This document shows positions 46,607 through 57,800 of a stretch of 64,000 nt of DNA, one piece after another. The DNA is from Geobacillus proteiniphilus (GTDB lineage: Bacteria; Bacillota; Bacilli; Bacillales; Anoxybacillaceae), in contig NZ_MQMG01000004.1 of assembly GCF_001908025.1 (NCBI RefSeq), positions 36,853 to 100,852 on the forward strand, given 5' to 3'. Both the position numbers and the translations under genes were made by a program. The notes below the pieces were generated by a model. The model had not been told where the DNA came from, searched no databases, and saw only the letters and a list, made by a program, of their open reading frames with translations. Each line of letters opens with the position of its first letter. Within the stretch, counting starts at the first letter, position 1.

Positions 46607-49600
46607 ACGCGCGTGCCACGTCCGGACGGTTCAGCCGGTTCGACGATGAGCCGTCGCGGCAGACGGTTGCGAATTTCTTGAACATGACTGATGACGCCGA
46701 CCGCTAGTTGCTCGGTATGTAGCTTTTCCAAGGCGGAAATGACCGTCTCAAGCAGCTCAGCGTCGAGGGTGCCAAACCCTTCGTCCAAGAAGAAAAAGCG
46801 GAGCGGATACTCGCCGCGCAGCTGAATTTGCGCCGATAACGCCAACGCCAACGACAGTGACGTCAAAAATGTCTCCCCACCCGAGAGCGTCGATACCGGC
46901 CGTCTGACGCCGCCATTGGCATCATCGCGGATCAGAAACCCGCCTTGCGAATCCAATTCGAGCGAATACCGGTGCCGTGTCAGCCGCTGCAGCCGTTCCG
47001 AAGCCATGGCGGTTACTTGCTCGAGCTGCTCTTCAGCCATAAATTCGACAAAGCTGTTGCCGCGAAGCAGCGCCTGCAGCTGTTTATACCGCTCGATGCG
47101 CCGGCTGAGCTCCGCCTGCTTCTCCTCCAGTTCAACAAAGCGGCTATGTTTTTTTCTCAACTCTTCTACCTTCGCTTGAGCTGCCCCAAGCTGCTGCGTC
47201 ATCGCCTCCACTTGCTCCTTCAACTCGGCGTATACACGCTGCATCGTCTCCCATTGTTCAGCGCTCACCGCCGCCCCCCCGATGGCGGCGGCCAGCTGGG
47301 CGAGGCGATGTTCGGCTTGCTCGATTTGGCGCCAATAGCGGCGGATTGCCTCATCCCATTCATCTCGCTGCGCTTTTTCCGCCTTCGCTTGCTTGACTTG
47401 TTCGGCATCGGCAAACATGGTGTCCAAAAGCGCGCCGCGCCAGCGAGCGAGCGCCTCTTCTTCGCGGCGGACGCCTTCTTCCCACGCCTGCTTGGCTGCT
47501 TTTGTTTCGCTTTCAAGCATTTGATATTCCCGCTGGGCTCGCTGCCAAGCCTCATACGCCTGTTGCTCGCCGTTTTGCAGCTGGCGCCATTCGTCCTCCG
47601 CCTTCTGAAGCTGCACGGCCGCAGGACCTTCCCCCGCCTTCTCGCCCCGTTGCCGCTCATATTCGTTCCATTGCTGCTGTTTGGCGCTAATCAGCGAGTC
47701 AAGACGCACCCGCTCCGTCTCAAGCCGGCTCCGCTCTTTGGCCGCTTCCTCTTTCGCCCGCTGTTTTTCCTCTAAAAACAGCACGCTGTCCTCCAGCCGC
47801 TTTTGCACGTCGCGCCGCACGTTTTCCCGTTCACACAGCTGTTCATACACCGCATCGATCGTCTCAAGCGAAAGGAAAGGATACATCTGCCGCCATTGCT
47901 GTTCAAGTTGCCGCCGCTCTTCCTCCAGCCGCTGCTTTTCAACTTGCAGCGCTTCGATGTCCGCCGCTATCCATTGGCACGCTTTCTCCGCTTCGCGCCG
48001 CGCTGACTCGGCTTCATTCCATTGGGCAAGCACCCGGTAGACCGCTTCTTTCAATTCAATGACATCTTGCGCAAGCGCCCGCACTTCCACAGTGAGGTCG
48101 ACGGCCTCCTCCACCGAGCGGCTTTCGGCAAACACAAGCGGCGCTTCATGGCCTACCGCCAGCTCGGCAAGCTGCTCGAGCTGCGCCTTGAACGAAATGA
48201 TCGTTTGCCAATCTTGTTCATACCGCTGCCGCTCTGCCTCAAGCTCGGACAGACGCTCAAGTTGGACATCGTGCGGTGCGGCGGCCGGATGCGGATGCTC
48301 GCGCGATCCGCACACTGGACACGGCTCGCCGGGACGGAGCCGCTCAGCCAAGGCGGAGGCGAGTTGCGCCGTCCGCGCTTCTTCGGCTCGCTGTCGCTCC
48401 GCCTCCATGGTTTTCTGCAAAGTATACAATTGTTTTTCAGCATCCTGCTGCCGCCAGCAGACGAAACGATACGTCCGCTCCACACGCCGGAACAGCTCTT
48501 GAAGCCGGGAGCCGACAGCGGCTGATCGGCGTTCCCGCTCCAACTTTTCCTCTTTCGCCCGACGCCAAACGGCCTCCTTTTGCTGAAGTTGGGCATCGAC
48601 GCGAGCGATGGCTGACGCCGCTTGCTCAATATGCTGCTTCTGCCTGTACGCCCGCTCTGCCTCATCTTTTCCATCCAGCGCCTCTTCATGCTGTTTCAGT
48701 TCTTCTTTCAACTCCTGCTGCCGCTTCGCGCCGCGCTCATACCAGACCGACGCCTCTTCAAACCGGCGTGCAGCTGCCTTCTCCTGGGCAATGAGTCGCT
48801 TCCTCTCTTCACTAAGAGCTGCGAGCTCCTGTCCAAGCACTTCCATTTGCTGCTCAAGCTGCGCCGCCTGCCGCAACCGTTCCATCTGGACGAGCAATTC
48901 CGGTTCGCGCTGCGCCTTTTCTTGGCGCGCCCGTTCATAACGCCGCGCCGCTTCTTCATAGCTCAATTGGGCTTCCTCTAACCGACGCGCCAGTCCTTCA
49001 TACCGACGAAACGCCTCTGCCCGCAAGCGACATGCCTGCTCGCACTGCTCCCAATACGGCCATATGCGCTCTGCTTGCTCGGCGCGCTCCTTTTTCGCCT
49101 CAAGCTCGCGGATGACGGATTCATGTTGGCGCAGCGCGGCGAGCTCTTGTTCGACCGCTTCTTTTTCTTGCTGCCACGCCCATCGTTGTTTTGTTCGTTC
49201 CACATCTGCTTCGACTTCCTCAAGCTCTTTTTTTCGCTTGGCAAACAGCCCCGCGAGCTCCCGCACATCCGCCTCTGCCTGCTCGAGCGCTGCTTTTGAA
49301 GCATCGCCGAGCCCCGCTTTTTCCGCTTCGATTTTTTCCCATTCTTGCTCAGCGGCGGCAAGCCGGTCTTTCAACTTTTTATTCAACTGATCGCCATACC
49401 GCTCAAGATGGAAGAGGCGCTGCAGCATTTGCCGCCGCTCCGACCCTTTGAGCGATAAAAACTCGGCAAATTTTCCTTGCGGCAAGACGACCGCCCGGGT
49501 GAAATCCTCCATCGTCAAGCCGAGCAATTGCTCGATCGCCTTGTCCACCTCCGATAGTTTATCGGCGAGCACGACCGGCTCGGACCGATGCTCGATCAGG

Positions 49601-49932
49601 CGGCAAACGGCGCTGCGCGTCCGCCATTCGTCCACTTTTTTTAAGCTTCGTTCGACTGTATACCGTTTCGCTCCTGCCGCATTTTCCAGCTCAAACGTAA
49701 ACGAGACAAACAACTCTTGCTCCGCGTGGTTGATGATCGCCTGCGTGCGGTTGGCCGCCCGCTCGACGCTGCCGAACAAGGCGAGCGTCATGGCGTCTAA
49801 AATCGTTGATTTGCCGCTTCCAGTCGGCCCGAAAATGCCGAACACACCGCCCTCACACAGTGCGGTGAAATCAATCGTCTGCTTTTCACGAAAGCTATGA
49901 AGCCCGGCGATCGTCAGCGAGATCGGCTTCAT
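46588..49932 (-). CDS. sbcC: SbcC exonuclease subunit (Rad50-like ATPase)
   Basis: A 1114-residue SMC-like ATPase that, with SbcD, opens hairpins and trims DNA ends. Walker A GPTGSGKST near residue 36; long coiled coils with a central zinc hook CPVCGSREHPHP; C-terminal signature LSGGETFLTSLSLALAL, Walker B FFFLDEGFGTLD and the His of VISHVQEIRNRL. The last residues WLEMI end at a TGA made by the IS right end, so the C-terminus was probably altered by at most a residue. It overlaps sbcD by 4 bp. Confidence 0.94.
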   Translation of the reverse strand: MKPISLTIAGLHSFREKQTIDFTALCEGGVFGIFGPTGSGKSTILDAMTLALFGSVERAANRTQAIINHAEQELFVSFTFELENAAGAKRYTVERSLKKVDEWRTRSAVCRLIEHRSEPVVLADKLSEVDKAIEQLLGLTMEDFTRAVVLPQGKFAEFLSLKGSERRQMLQRLFHLERYGDQLNKKLKDRLAAAEQEWEKIEAEKAGLGDASKAALEQAEADVRELAGLFAKRKKELEEVEADVERTKQRWAWQQEKEAVEQELAALRQHESVIRELEAKKERAEQAERIWPYWEQCEQACRLRAEAFRRYEGLARRLEEAQLSYEEAARRYERARQEKAQREPELLVQMERLRQAAQLEQQMEVLGQELAALSEERKRLIAQEKAAARRFEEASVWYERGAKRQQELKEELKQHEEALDGKDEAERAYRQKQHIEQAASAIARVDAQLQQKEAVWRRAKEEKLERERRSAAVGSRLQELFRRVERTYRFVCWRQQDAEKQLYTLQKTMEAERQRAEEARTAQLASALAERLRPGEPCPVCGSREHPHPAAAPHDVQLERLSELEAERQRYEQDWQTIISFKAQLEQLAELAVGHEAPLVFAESRSVEEAVDLTVEVRALAQDVIELKEAVYRVLAQWNEAESARREAEKACQWIAADIEALQVEKQRLEEERRQLEQQWRQMYPFLSLETIDAVYEQLCERENVRRDVQKRLEDSVLFLEEKQRAKEEAAKERSRLETERVRLDSLISAKQQQWNEYERQRGEKAGEGPAAVQLQKAEDEWRQLQNGEQQAYEAWQRAQREYQMLESETKAAKQAWEEGVRREEEALARWRGALLDTMFADAEQVKQAKAEKAQRDEWDEAIRRYWRQIEQAEHRLAQLAAAIGGAAVSAEQWETMQRVYAELKEQVEAMTQQLGAAQAKVEELRKKHSRFVELEEKQAELSRRIERYKQLQALLRGNSFVEFMAEEQLEQVTAMASERLQRLTRHRYSLELDSQGGFLIRDDANGGVRRPVSTLSGGETFLTSLSLALALSAQIQLRGEYPLRFFFLDEGFGTLDAELLETVISALEKLHTEQLAVGVISHVQEIRNRLPRRLIVEPAEPSGRGTRVWLEMI

Positions 49933-51107
49933 TCTCCCTCCCCTTCCTTCTCTTCTTCCGCCGCCAGCTCCAAAAAGAGGCGGACAAGCTCTTCATCCGG
50001 CGTTTGTCCCCCAGTCTGACGTTCGTAAAAGCGGTGAAACATTTCTTCAAGTGAAAGCGGCTCGCGGCTCATTTCCATCATCTCTTCCACCCGATTGGGA
50101 AACACCGGGCGAATGTGGACAAATCCGGGATGAAGCTTACGCAGCCGATCAATTTCTTCCATTGTCAACGACTCGGTCACATGGATCTCCAAATCGATCC
50201 AGCTTGATCGGTCTCTTCCTTCCTCACACCAGCGGTATACTTGAGCGAGCCCCTCTGTCGCCTTCCAACGGATGAGCGGTTTGCCAGCAGCGAGCGGTAT
50301 CTCCGCCACCTTGGCCGCCCCGCCTGGATGCACGTCAACGACCGTGACCGATTTGGCTTGACCGGCTTCGGAAAAGCTGTACGCCAACGGCGAGCCGGAA
50401 TAGCGCGCGGCCGTCTTTGCCTGCTTGACATCCTGCGGCCGGTGCAGATGGCCAAGCGCCACATATTGCGCGGCTTTCGGCAGGCTCTCAGCCGCCACCG
50501 TATAAGCGCCGCCGACTTCAATCGGCCGCTCGGAATCGGACGTACGTCCGCCAGCAACGTAAAGATGGCTCATCGCGATATTGACGGTCTCCGCCGTGAA
50601 CGAGGCGGCCATCGCCGCTAATAGGGCGCGGATGCGGTCATCGTACCGATCGCGCATCGTCGTCTCCTTACAGTCGGATGACAACAGCTCGGCGAGGCGC
50701 GATTCGGACGGATAGGCCAACGGAGCAAGCATCATCGTTTCGCCGCACGATGGAACGTCAATCCGGCAAACAGCCGCTTGCGGGCGGCCGAAAAGAAAAA
50801 TGTTGTGCGCACACATCAACGTCCGGGCAGCGCTGATCCGGTCGGGGTGGTCGTGGTTGCCGCTGATGACTGCCACCGGGCGGCGTCCTTTGTCGGACAG
50901 GCGGGCGAGGCTTTCATAAAACAGTTGTTCCGCAGCCGCCGGCGGATTGACGGAGTCGAATACGTCGCCGGCCACAAGGATGATGTCGATTTGTTCTTTC
51001 TTGACAATCTCCACAAGCTCATCAACAAATGCCTCTTGCTCGGCCATCCGACTCCGCCCCTCGAGCGTTCTCCCAAAATGCCAGTCCGCGGTATGCAAAA
51101 TCCGCAT
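49929..51107 (-). CDS. sbcD: SbcD nuclease subunit (Mre11-like)
   Basis: A 392-residue metallophosphoesterase: MRILHTADWHFGRTLEG, LVAGDVFDSVNPP, ISGNHDHPDR and VALGHLHRPQD are the conserved metal-binding motifs of the nuclease. It forms the SbcCD complex with the next gene. The start is ATG 51107; the frame open to 51131 would include its ribosome site GGGGGGAAAGAGAG. It follows addA by 20 bp. Confidence 0.94.
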   Translation of the reverse strand: MRILHTADWHFGRTLEGRSRMAEQEAFVDELVEIVKKEQIDIILVAGDVFDSVNPPAAAEQLFYESLARLSDKGRRPVAVISGNHDHPDRISAARTLMCAHNIFLFGRPQAAVCRIDVPSCGETMMLAPLAYPSESRLAELLSSDCKETTMRDRYDDRIRALLAAMAASFTAETVNIAMSHLYVAGGRTSDSERPIEVGGAYTVAAESLPKAAQYVALGHLHRPQDVKQAKTAARYSGSPLAYSFSEAGQAKSVTVVDVHPGGAAKVAEIPLAAGKPLIRWKATEGLAQVYRWCEEGRDRSSWIDLEIHVTESLTMEEIDRLRKLHPGFVHIRPVFPNRVEEMMEMSREPLSLEEMFHRFYERQTGGQTPDEELVRLFLELAAEEEKEGEGE

Positions 51108-51127
51108 TCTCTCTTTCCCCCCTTGCA

Positions 51128-54100
51128 TCACTCAACAGCCACAACAAACCCGCCGTCAAACGAATACAAATAGCATTCCGCCACCGGCGCACGCCAAATT
51201 TGCTCGATGGCCCGCCGGTACAAGCGCATTTGCGTCCCGTAGCGGCCGAGCAGAAAACGAGCCGCTTCTTCCTTTTGCCCAGCAAAACGGTGGACGACTT
51301 CATCCGTTTTATAGTCAATCATCACATAGCCGCATTCGTCGACAAACACGCAGTCGATCACCCCTTGCACGAGGACGCGCCGGCCGCTTTCCGTCCCTTC
51401 GCCGCCGTACAGTTCAGCCGCTTTAAGCCCCAAGCTGAACGGCACTTCACGGTGCACTTCGCGGGCGGCGCAAAGGCGGCGGCCAAGATCTGCAGTGAAA
51501 AAGGCAGCGATGGCCGCTGGATCGACCACCTCTGCTTGTTCTGCCGACAGCAGCTCTTTTTCGACAAGGCGGACGATCTGACTGCGGATCGACGATTCAT
51601 CAAGCGGCGCCTGCAAATCAAGATGGCGCATGACGATATGGAGCGCCGTCCCTTTTTCGGCCGGCGTCAATGTTTTCTCCTGCATGAAACGCGGTCGAGA
51701 AAACACCGGAGCCGTCCCTTGTCGCGGCCGCCATTCGTCCGCTTGCTCGCCAAAGAGCACGCGATGTTCTTTCAGTTCTGACACCGATTGCTTGGCGCGC
51801 ACGGCCGTTTCTTTCTCATACGAATACCGCCACAACAAGCGGCGTTTGACCTCCTTCCGCCACCCTCCTTCTACGGGAACGGGTCGTCCTTGTTCGAGGG
51901 CAAGAAGCACGCCGCCATCCATCTCCTCCCTCGCAGCCTCTGCGCCGCGCAAATCGGCGGCCGGCACGATGGAGACACGCCATACAGACGGGTGGGAGGC
52001 GACCTCTTCAGGCGCCTTCATTCCCGCAAGCGCCCCCCCATCACGATGACGGATGAGCGCCCGGCCGATCCAATCCAAGTAGGAGCGGGCCGAAGCCCGC
52101 ACATCGTCGGGGAGAAGCCAGCCGCGTTCCGAAGCAGCGCTTTTCCATTTTTCAATCTCCTTGGCCGCATCGTTGACCGACGCCAACAAATACAGCTTCT
52201 CTTTTGCCCTTGTGAGCGCGACATACAAAATGCGCATCTCCTCAGCGAGCAGTTCAAGCCGCTTTTTCGTTTGGATGGCCAACAGCGGCAGCGTGGGATA
52301 ACTGATGCGCAGCCGCGGGTGGACAAAGCGGGCGGCAAAACCCAGCTCTTTATCAAGCAAATACGGGTGATGCAAATCGCGCGTATGAAACGAACGCGCA
52401 AGCCCGGCGAGAAACACGATCGGAAATTCCAATCCTTTGCTGCTGTGAATCGTCATGATGCGCACGACGTCTTCCTGCTCGCCGAGCGGCCGGGCCGCCC
52501 CTAAATCGTCGCCGCGCTCTTGCAGCCGCTCGATGAAGCGAAGAAAGCGAAACAAGCCGCGAAACGACGTCGACTCGTACTGCCGCGCGCGGTCGTACAA
52601 AGCGCGCAAGTTCGCCTGCCGTTGCCTGCCGCCCGGCAGTGCGCCGACAAAATCGTAAAATTGCGTATCGCGGTACAGCAGCCAAATGAGATCAGCTAAT
52701 GAGCGGCGGCGCGCCATCGTACGCCAGCTCTCGAGCCGCTCTAAGAAAGCCGCCGCTTTCCTTTGGGCGTTGGCCTCCTCTTCCGTTTCCGCCGGCTTTT
52801 GCCGAAACGAACAGAGCGCTTCATAAAACGTGCCTTTTGGATCGGCGAGGCGAATCATGGCGAGCTCATTCTCGTCAAAACGAAAGAGCGGCGACCGGAG
52901 CACCGCGGCGAGCGGAATGTCTTGGTACGGGTTGTCGATCACTTTTAACAGTGAGAGCATGATCGAAATTTCCGTCGCCTGAAAATAGCCGGATGACAAA
53001 TCCGCGGCCGCCGGGATGCCTTGCGCCTGCAGCTGCTCGATCATCTGCGGCGCATGCGTCATCGAGCGGACAAGGATGACGATGTCACGGTACATGGCGC
53101 GCCGCGGCTGCCCGCTCGGACGATCGTATACATAAAACGGAGCGGAAACGATCTCTTTGATTTTTTTCGCCATCAGCCGCGCCTCGAGCTCCGCCGCTTC
53201 CCATTCAGCCGCTTCCTCTTCGTCCTCTTCCGCCGCACGCTGCCGGTTGATGATCATAACTTCCGGCGCCGCATCCTCCCCTTCCGGGTAATCAGCGCCG
53301 TATTTCAACTGCGCCGCTTCGTCGTAAACCATTTCGCCGACGGTTTCCCCCATGAGTTGCGCAAACAGAAAATTCGTCCCGTCAAGCACTTCGCGGCGGC
53401 TGCGGAAGTTGCTCGCAAGATCGATTTTCATCCCCCCTTCTTCTCCGTCTGCGGTGAATCGTTTGTATTTGTCCAGAAACAGCATCGGCTCGGCAAGGCG
53501 GAATCGGTAAATCGACTGTTTCACGTCGCCGACCATAAACAAATTGCCTGTTCGTTCGCTCCCTTTTTTCACCAGCTGCAAAATCGCTTCTTGAACGAGG
53601 TTCGTATCTTGATACTCGTCAACAAGCACTTCATCAAACTGCGCCTGGTATTCCAAGGCGGCGGGGGAAGGCTGCCATTCGCCCGTTTCCGGATCGCGCC
53701 GCCGCAAAATATGCAAACAATAATGTTCCAAGTCAGAAAAATCAACGATTCCTTTTTCCCGTTTCGCCGCTTGGAACATGACGGCAAAACGGCGGACAAG
53801 GTTAGCGATCGTTTCAACGATCGGCTTCATTTCCCGCATATGGCGGAGCCAAACGGATGGATCGAGCGAAAACACATTGTCGCGCAGCGCCTCCACTTTC
53901 TTTTTCGCCTGATCACGCAACGATTTGGCTTCGTCGATCAGCCGCTCGTCATAGTCCTTGCCGCGGCAGGCCGGCAGCCGCCCAAACGACAGCGCCTTTA
54001 GCGCGCGATGCAGCTCGGCCCACGGTCCAGAAAGACGCGTTTCCAAATCAGTGATCATATCTCGATCTTCGCGCAGCCGCTCCGCGTACGGACGCGGTCC

Positions 54101-54859
54101 GCCCGGCTCTTCAGCAAGCTCAAGCGCCCTTCGGATCAGCCGTTTGGCCGCCGCCAGCTCCATTGCCGCGTGTTGGGCAAGATAACGGGCTGGGGGCAGC
54201 GTCTCTACAGCCGCCTGCTCATCGACGTCATACATCGTGGCCAAACCGGCCAACCATTTATCCGGTTCCGGATGGGAGCGGGAAAATTCATAAAGGGCGA
54301 CAATCATCTCCTGCAGCTCCGCATCGCTCCGGTCGCCCGTATAGGCATCCACGACAGCGAAAAACCGCTCGTTGTCCGGCTTTCCGTATTCCTCCTCAAG
54401 CAGCTCTTCAAGGACATCCTCTTTCAACAGCTCGATTTCCGTTTCATCCGCGATGCGAAACGACGGATCCAAATCAAGCAAATAGTAATATTTGCGAATG
54501 ACATCCAAGCAAAAGGAATGGAGCGTCGAGATCGCGGCGCGGGGAAGCAGGCTGAGTTGACGTCGCAAATGGAGCGAATGCGGACGCTTGGCCAGTTCCC
54601 GCTCGAGCGCCTCGCCGATTCTTGCTTTCATCTCCGCGGCTGCCGCATTGGTAAATGTGACGACAAGCAATCGGTCGATATCGACCGCTCCTTCTTCCGC
54701 CGTCACTTTTTGAATGATCCGCTCGACAAGAACAGCCGTTTTCCCGGATCCGGCCGCCGCGGCGACGAGAATGTCTCGGCCGCCCGCGGCGATCGCCTTC
54801 CATTGTTCATCCGTCCATCGGCTCCCAGCCGGCTTCGGGCGAATCGTGGCGTTCATCAT
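51128..54859 (-). CDS. addA: AddA helicase-nuclease subunit
   Basis: A 1243-residue UvrD-type helicase with a C-terminal RecB-family nuclease. Walker A AAAAGSGKTAVLVERI near 35; QSIYRFRLAEP and the late helicase motif VALTRAKEKLYLL; nuclease residues in GVIDCVFVDE and IDYKTDEV. With AddB it resects double-strand breaks until a Chi site and prepares DNA for RecA. The start overlaps the addB stop by 4 bp. The length fits B. subtilis AddA (about 1230). Confidence 0.95.
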   Translation of the reverse strand: MMNATIRPKPAGSRWTDEQWKAIAAGGRDILVAAAAGSGKTAVLVERIIQKVTAEEGAVDIDRLLVVTFTNAAAAEMKARIGEALERELAKRPHSLHLRRQLSLLPRAAISTLHSFCLDVIRKYYYLLDLDPSFRIADETEIELLKEDVLEELLEEEYGKPDNERFFAVVDAYTGDRSDAELQEMIVALYEFSRSHPEPDKWLAGLATMYDVDEQAAVETLPPARYLAQHAAMELAAAKRLIRRALELAEEPGGPRPYAERLREDRDMITDLETRLSGPWAELHRALKALSFGRLPACRGKDYDERLIDEAKSLRDQAKKKVEALRDNVFSLDPSVWLRHMREMKPIVETIANLVRRFAVMFQAAKREKGIVDFSDLEHYCLHILRRRDPETGEWQPSPAALEYQAQFDEVLVDEYQDTNLVQEAILQLVKKGSERTGNLFMVGDVKQSIYRFRLAEPMLFLDKYKRFTADGEEGGMKIDLASNFRSRREVLDGTNFLFAQLMGETVGEMVYDEAAQLKYGADYPEGEDAAPEVMIINRQRAAEEDEEEAAEWEAAELEARLMAKKIKEIVSAPFYVYDRPSGQPRRAMYRDIVILVRSMTHAPQMIEQLQAQGIPAAADLSSGYFQATEISIMLSLLKVIDNPYQDIPLAAVLRSPLFRFDENELAMIRLADPKGTFYEALCSFRQKPAETEEEANAQRKAAAFLERLESWRTMARRRSLADLIWLLYRDTQFYDFVGALPGGRQRQANLRALYDRARQYESTSFRGLFRFLRFIERLQERGDDLGAARPLGEQEDVVRIMTIHSSKGLEFPIVFLAGLARSFHTRDLHHPYLLDKELGFAARFVHPRLRISYPTLPLLAIQTKKRLELLAEEMRILYVALTRAKEKLYLLASVNDAAKEIEKWKSAASERGWLLPDDVRASARSYLDWIGRALIRHRDGGALAGMKAPEEVASHPSVWRVSIVPAADLRGAEAAREEMDGGVLLALEQGRPVPVEGGWRKEVKRRLLWRYSYEKETAVRAKQSVSELKEHRVLFGEQADEWRPRQGTAPVFSRPRFMQEKTLTPAEKGTALHIVMRHLDLQAPLDESSIRSQIVRLVEKELLSAEQAEVVDPAAIAAFFTADLGRRLCAAREVHREVPFSLGLKAAELYGGEGTESGRRVLVQGVIDCVFVDECGYVMIDYKTDEVVHRFAGQKEEAARFLLGRYGTQMRLYRRAIEQIWRAPVAECYLYSFDGGFVVAVE

Positions 54860-57800
54860 TCTTCCTTCCCTTCCGCTAGTTTTTCAATGACCGCTTCCTT
54901 CGTTTGCGGGGCAAGCTTCCGGTATTCGTTGCCGGAGAGCGCCTCATCAAATTGGCAGACCGGTTTAAATGAGCAAAACTCGCACGCCGTTTTATCTTTC
55001 AACTTGTACGGGGCGATCGACACGACGCCGTCGGCGATTTGCCCGCCGATGTCGATGAACAAACGGCGGACATGCTGGCGGAGCGCGGCAAAGTCGGATG
55101 GACTCGCCACCGACGAACGCGAATGGATCGACCCGCTTTTCGTAAGCTGAGCGGGCACAATCAGCGACCATTGTCCGTCTTCCGTTCGGCTGTCCATCAG
55201 TCGGATCGCCTCAACATCAGCGAGCAACAGCCCGCGCATCCGAAACGGCTCAAGCAACTTTTTCGCCATTTCCACCTCGTCATCCACCCATTGCTTCGCT
55301 TGAACGATCGGATTGTGGATGTGAAAATAAAGCACCCCGGCTGGCAAGGCCGGCTGTCCGACGAGCTGTTCGGCATACGTCAGCACGATGTCCAAGTAGG
55401 TGAACATTTGCAGCGCCAGGCCGTAATACACTTCCGTCAAATCGAGCGTTTTCGCACTCGATTTGTAATCGATAATGCGAAGAAGCACCCCTTGGCTGCT
55501 TTCCGCCTTATCGACGCGGTCGATCCGCCCAACAAGCTCCATCACTGTTCCGTCGGGAAGCCGAAACCGAAGCGGCGGCAGGTCGCCATTGGGGCCGAAT
55601 GACAGCTCAAGTCCGATCGGAACGAATCCGCTCGCCCGCGCATGCTCGCTTAACACATGGGTTGTACGGGCAACGACGTGTTTTAATTTTCGTTTCATAT
55701 ATTCATAGCGATGAGAGCTTGAGAGCACTTGCTGCTGGATGAGCGGGGCGATCCGTTCGACCGCTTCGGCCGACAGCCGTTCACAGTCCGGCCTTGACAG
55801 TTCGCGCCAGTCAAGATGCTGTTCGCGCAGCCGGTCGGCGATTTGCTTGATGGCCGCATGAAACAACTGTCCGACATCCGGCGCCTCAAGTCGGAAGACG
55901 TTTCGCTCTTTTAGCCGCAGCCCATGCGAAGCGAAATGGGCGTACGGGCATTTTTGAAACTGCTCCATGCGTGAGACGCTCGCCTGAATTTTTTTGCCGT
56001 ACAGCCGCCGGCTCCACTGTTTTTTGAGCGGCGCCGCTCCGTTTGTATAAAAGAGCGCGGAGATGGCATGACGCACCTGCTCCTTCCAGTCCGGATGGCC
56101 GATAAACGTGTTATACACATCCCACCAAAGCGGAGCGATGCCGTAGTTGCGCTTCCACGCTCGGAGCTGGCTGATCAAATACGTTTGCGTCGCCCGCGGC
56201 GCGGTCACGAACGCCTCCGCTTTTTCTGCCGGGGCGTCGAACGGGTCGTTGCCGCACAGATGCACCGGCGCATGCGGAAACAGTTCAGCCAGCTGCTTGA
56301 TGAGCGGCGACGGCATCAGCGCCTTCCCTTCGCCATCAGCAAGCGGATACGTGACGTACAGCCGCCGGCTTGGACAAACGAGCGCCAAGTAAACAAAAAA
56401 CGGATCATAAAACAGCTGCTCCCGCCCCCCCGGAGCGAGCGCTGCCCCAAGTTCGCGCAGCTGCTCGCGCTCCATTTCGGCCATCAGCCCGTCTTCCTTC
56501 ACTTTCGCTGGAATAACGCCATCGTTGGCGCCGATCACAAACGCATATTGCACCCCAACTAAACGCGAGCGGTCAAGCTGAGCGACGATCACCTGGTCCA
56601 TCGCCGGCGGTACAAGGGAGAACTCCAACCGATCGAGCCCAGCCTCGATAATCTTGACAAACTCAACGAGCGGCAGCGATTCTGTTCCGAGCATTTCTAC
56701 ATATTGATCAAGCAAATCGACGACGGCGTTCCACGCCTGTTCATGCTGGCGCGCCTCAACGAGGCGGCCGTCCGCTTCCGCTTGCGCGCTCATTTTCTCT
56801 AGTTTTTTTGGAATCTGCAATTCTTCCAAAAACAGATATAATGCCATACAAAACCCGCGTCCGTCCTCCGCCCGGCGCAGACGGCGCTCCAACCGGCGAA
56901 GCGGAGCGGCCAACGCCTCACGCCATTCATTGAGCTTGTCCTCAAACTGCCGCTCTTCGTCCGTCTGTGGTACGTTCAAACCGTCAAGCGCCTGATAGCG
57001 CCGATACGTCCAGCGCTCATTGTTTGTCCACTTATCCCCTTTGATTCCGTAAGCAAGCACATAGTTTTCGAGCTTGTCGGCCGCCTCGCGCCACATGTGC
57101 AGATCGCCATCCGCAGGAAAAAGCAAATCCGTTTTCACCGCCCGAAACACCGCTTCATATCGCCAACGCGTCACGACCGTCTCTAAGGCAGCGCGCACGA
57201 GTTCAATGAGCGGGTGGTGGTGCATCGGTTCTTTTTCATCCATAAAATACGGGATCCCAAAATCAAAAAACACCGTTTTCACCAGATCGCGGTACGCCTC
57301 CGTCTGGCGGATGATCAGCGCAATGTCGCGATAGCGCGCCCCTTCATCGCGGACAAGGCGGATGATTTCGCGTGCGACCGCTTCGATTTCCGCTCGGCGA
57401 TTGGACGCCTCATAAAGATGGATGGCATCGGTCTTTGCACCATATGGAAGCAACGGGCGGCGGTGAAATTGCGCCTCAAGATGAACGAGCGCCCTGTCTT
57501 CATGGCGGCGGTTGGCCGAAAGCACGATCGGCTCTTCGATCGCAATCTCATTGCTTAGCGCCAACTCGCGCAACTGACGGTATGTTTGCGCCGGCAAATA
57601 AAAGAGATGAAGTTCGTCCGGCATTCCGTCGTCATACGGGCGGTCGATCGTCAAACAAACGGTGACGCGCCGGCAATGGCGAAGAAGCTGTTCGATGATC
57701 ATATATTCTTGCGGCGCGAAATGATGAAAGCCGTCGATGTAAATATCGGCATCCCGCAAATAACTTGAGCGCGGAATATGCTCAGCGAGCAAGCGCAAAT

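Noticed and set aside
53021..54001. 326-codon plus-strand frame opposite addA
   Set aside because: No family resemblance and no ribosome site; addA on the other strand is fully conserved.
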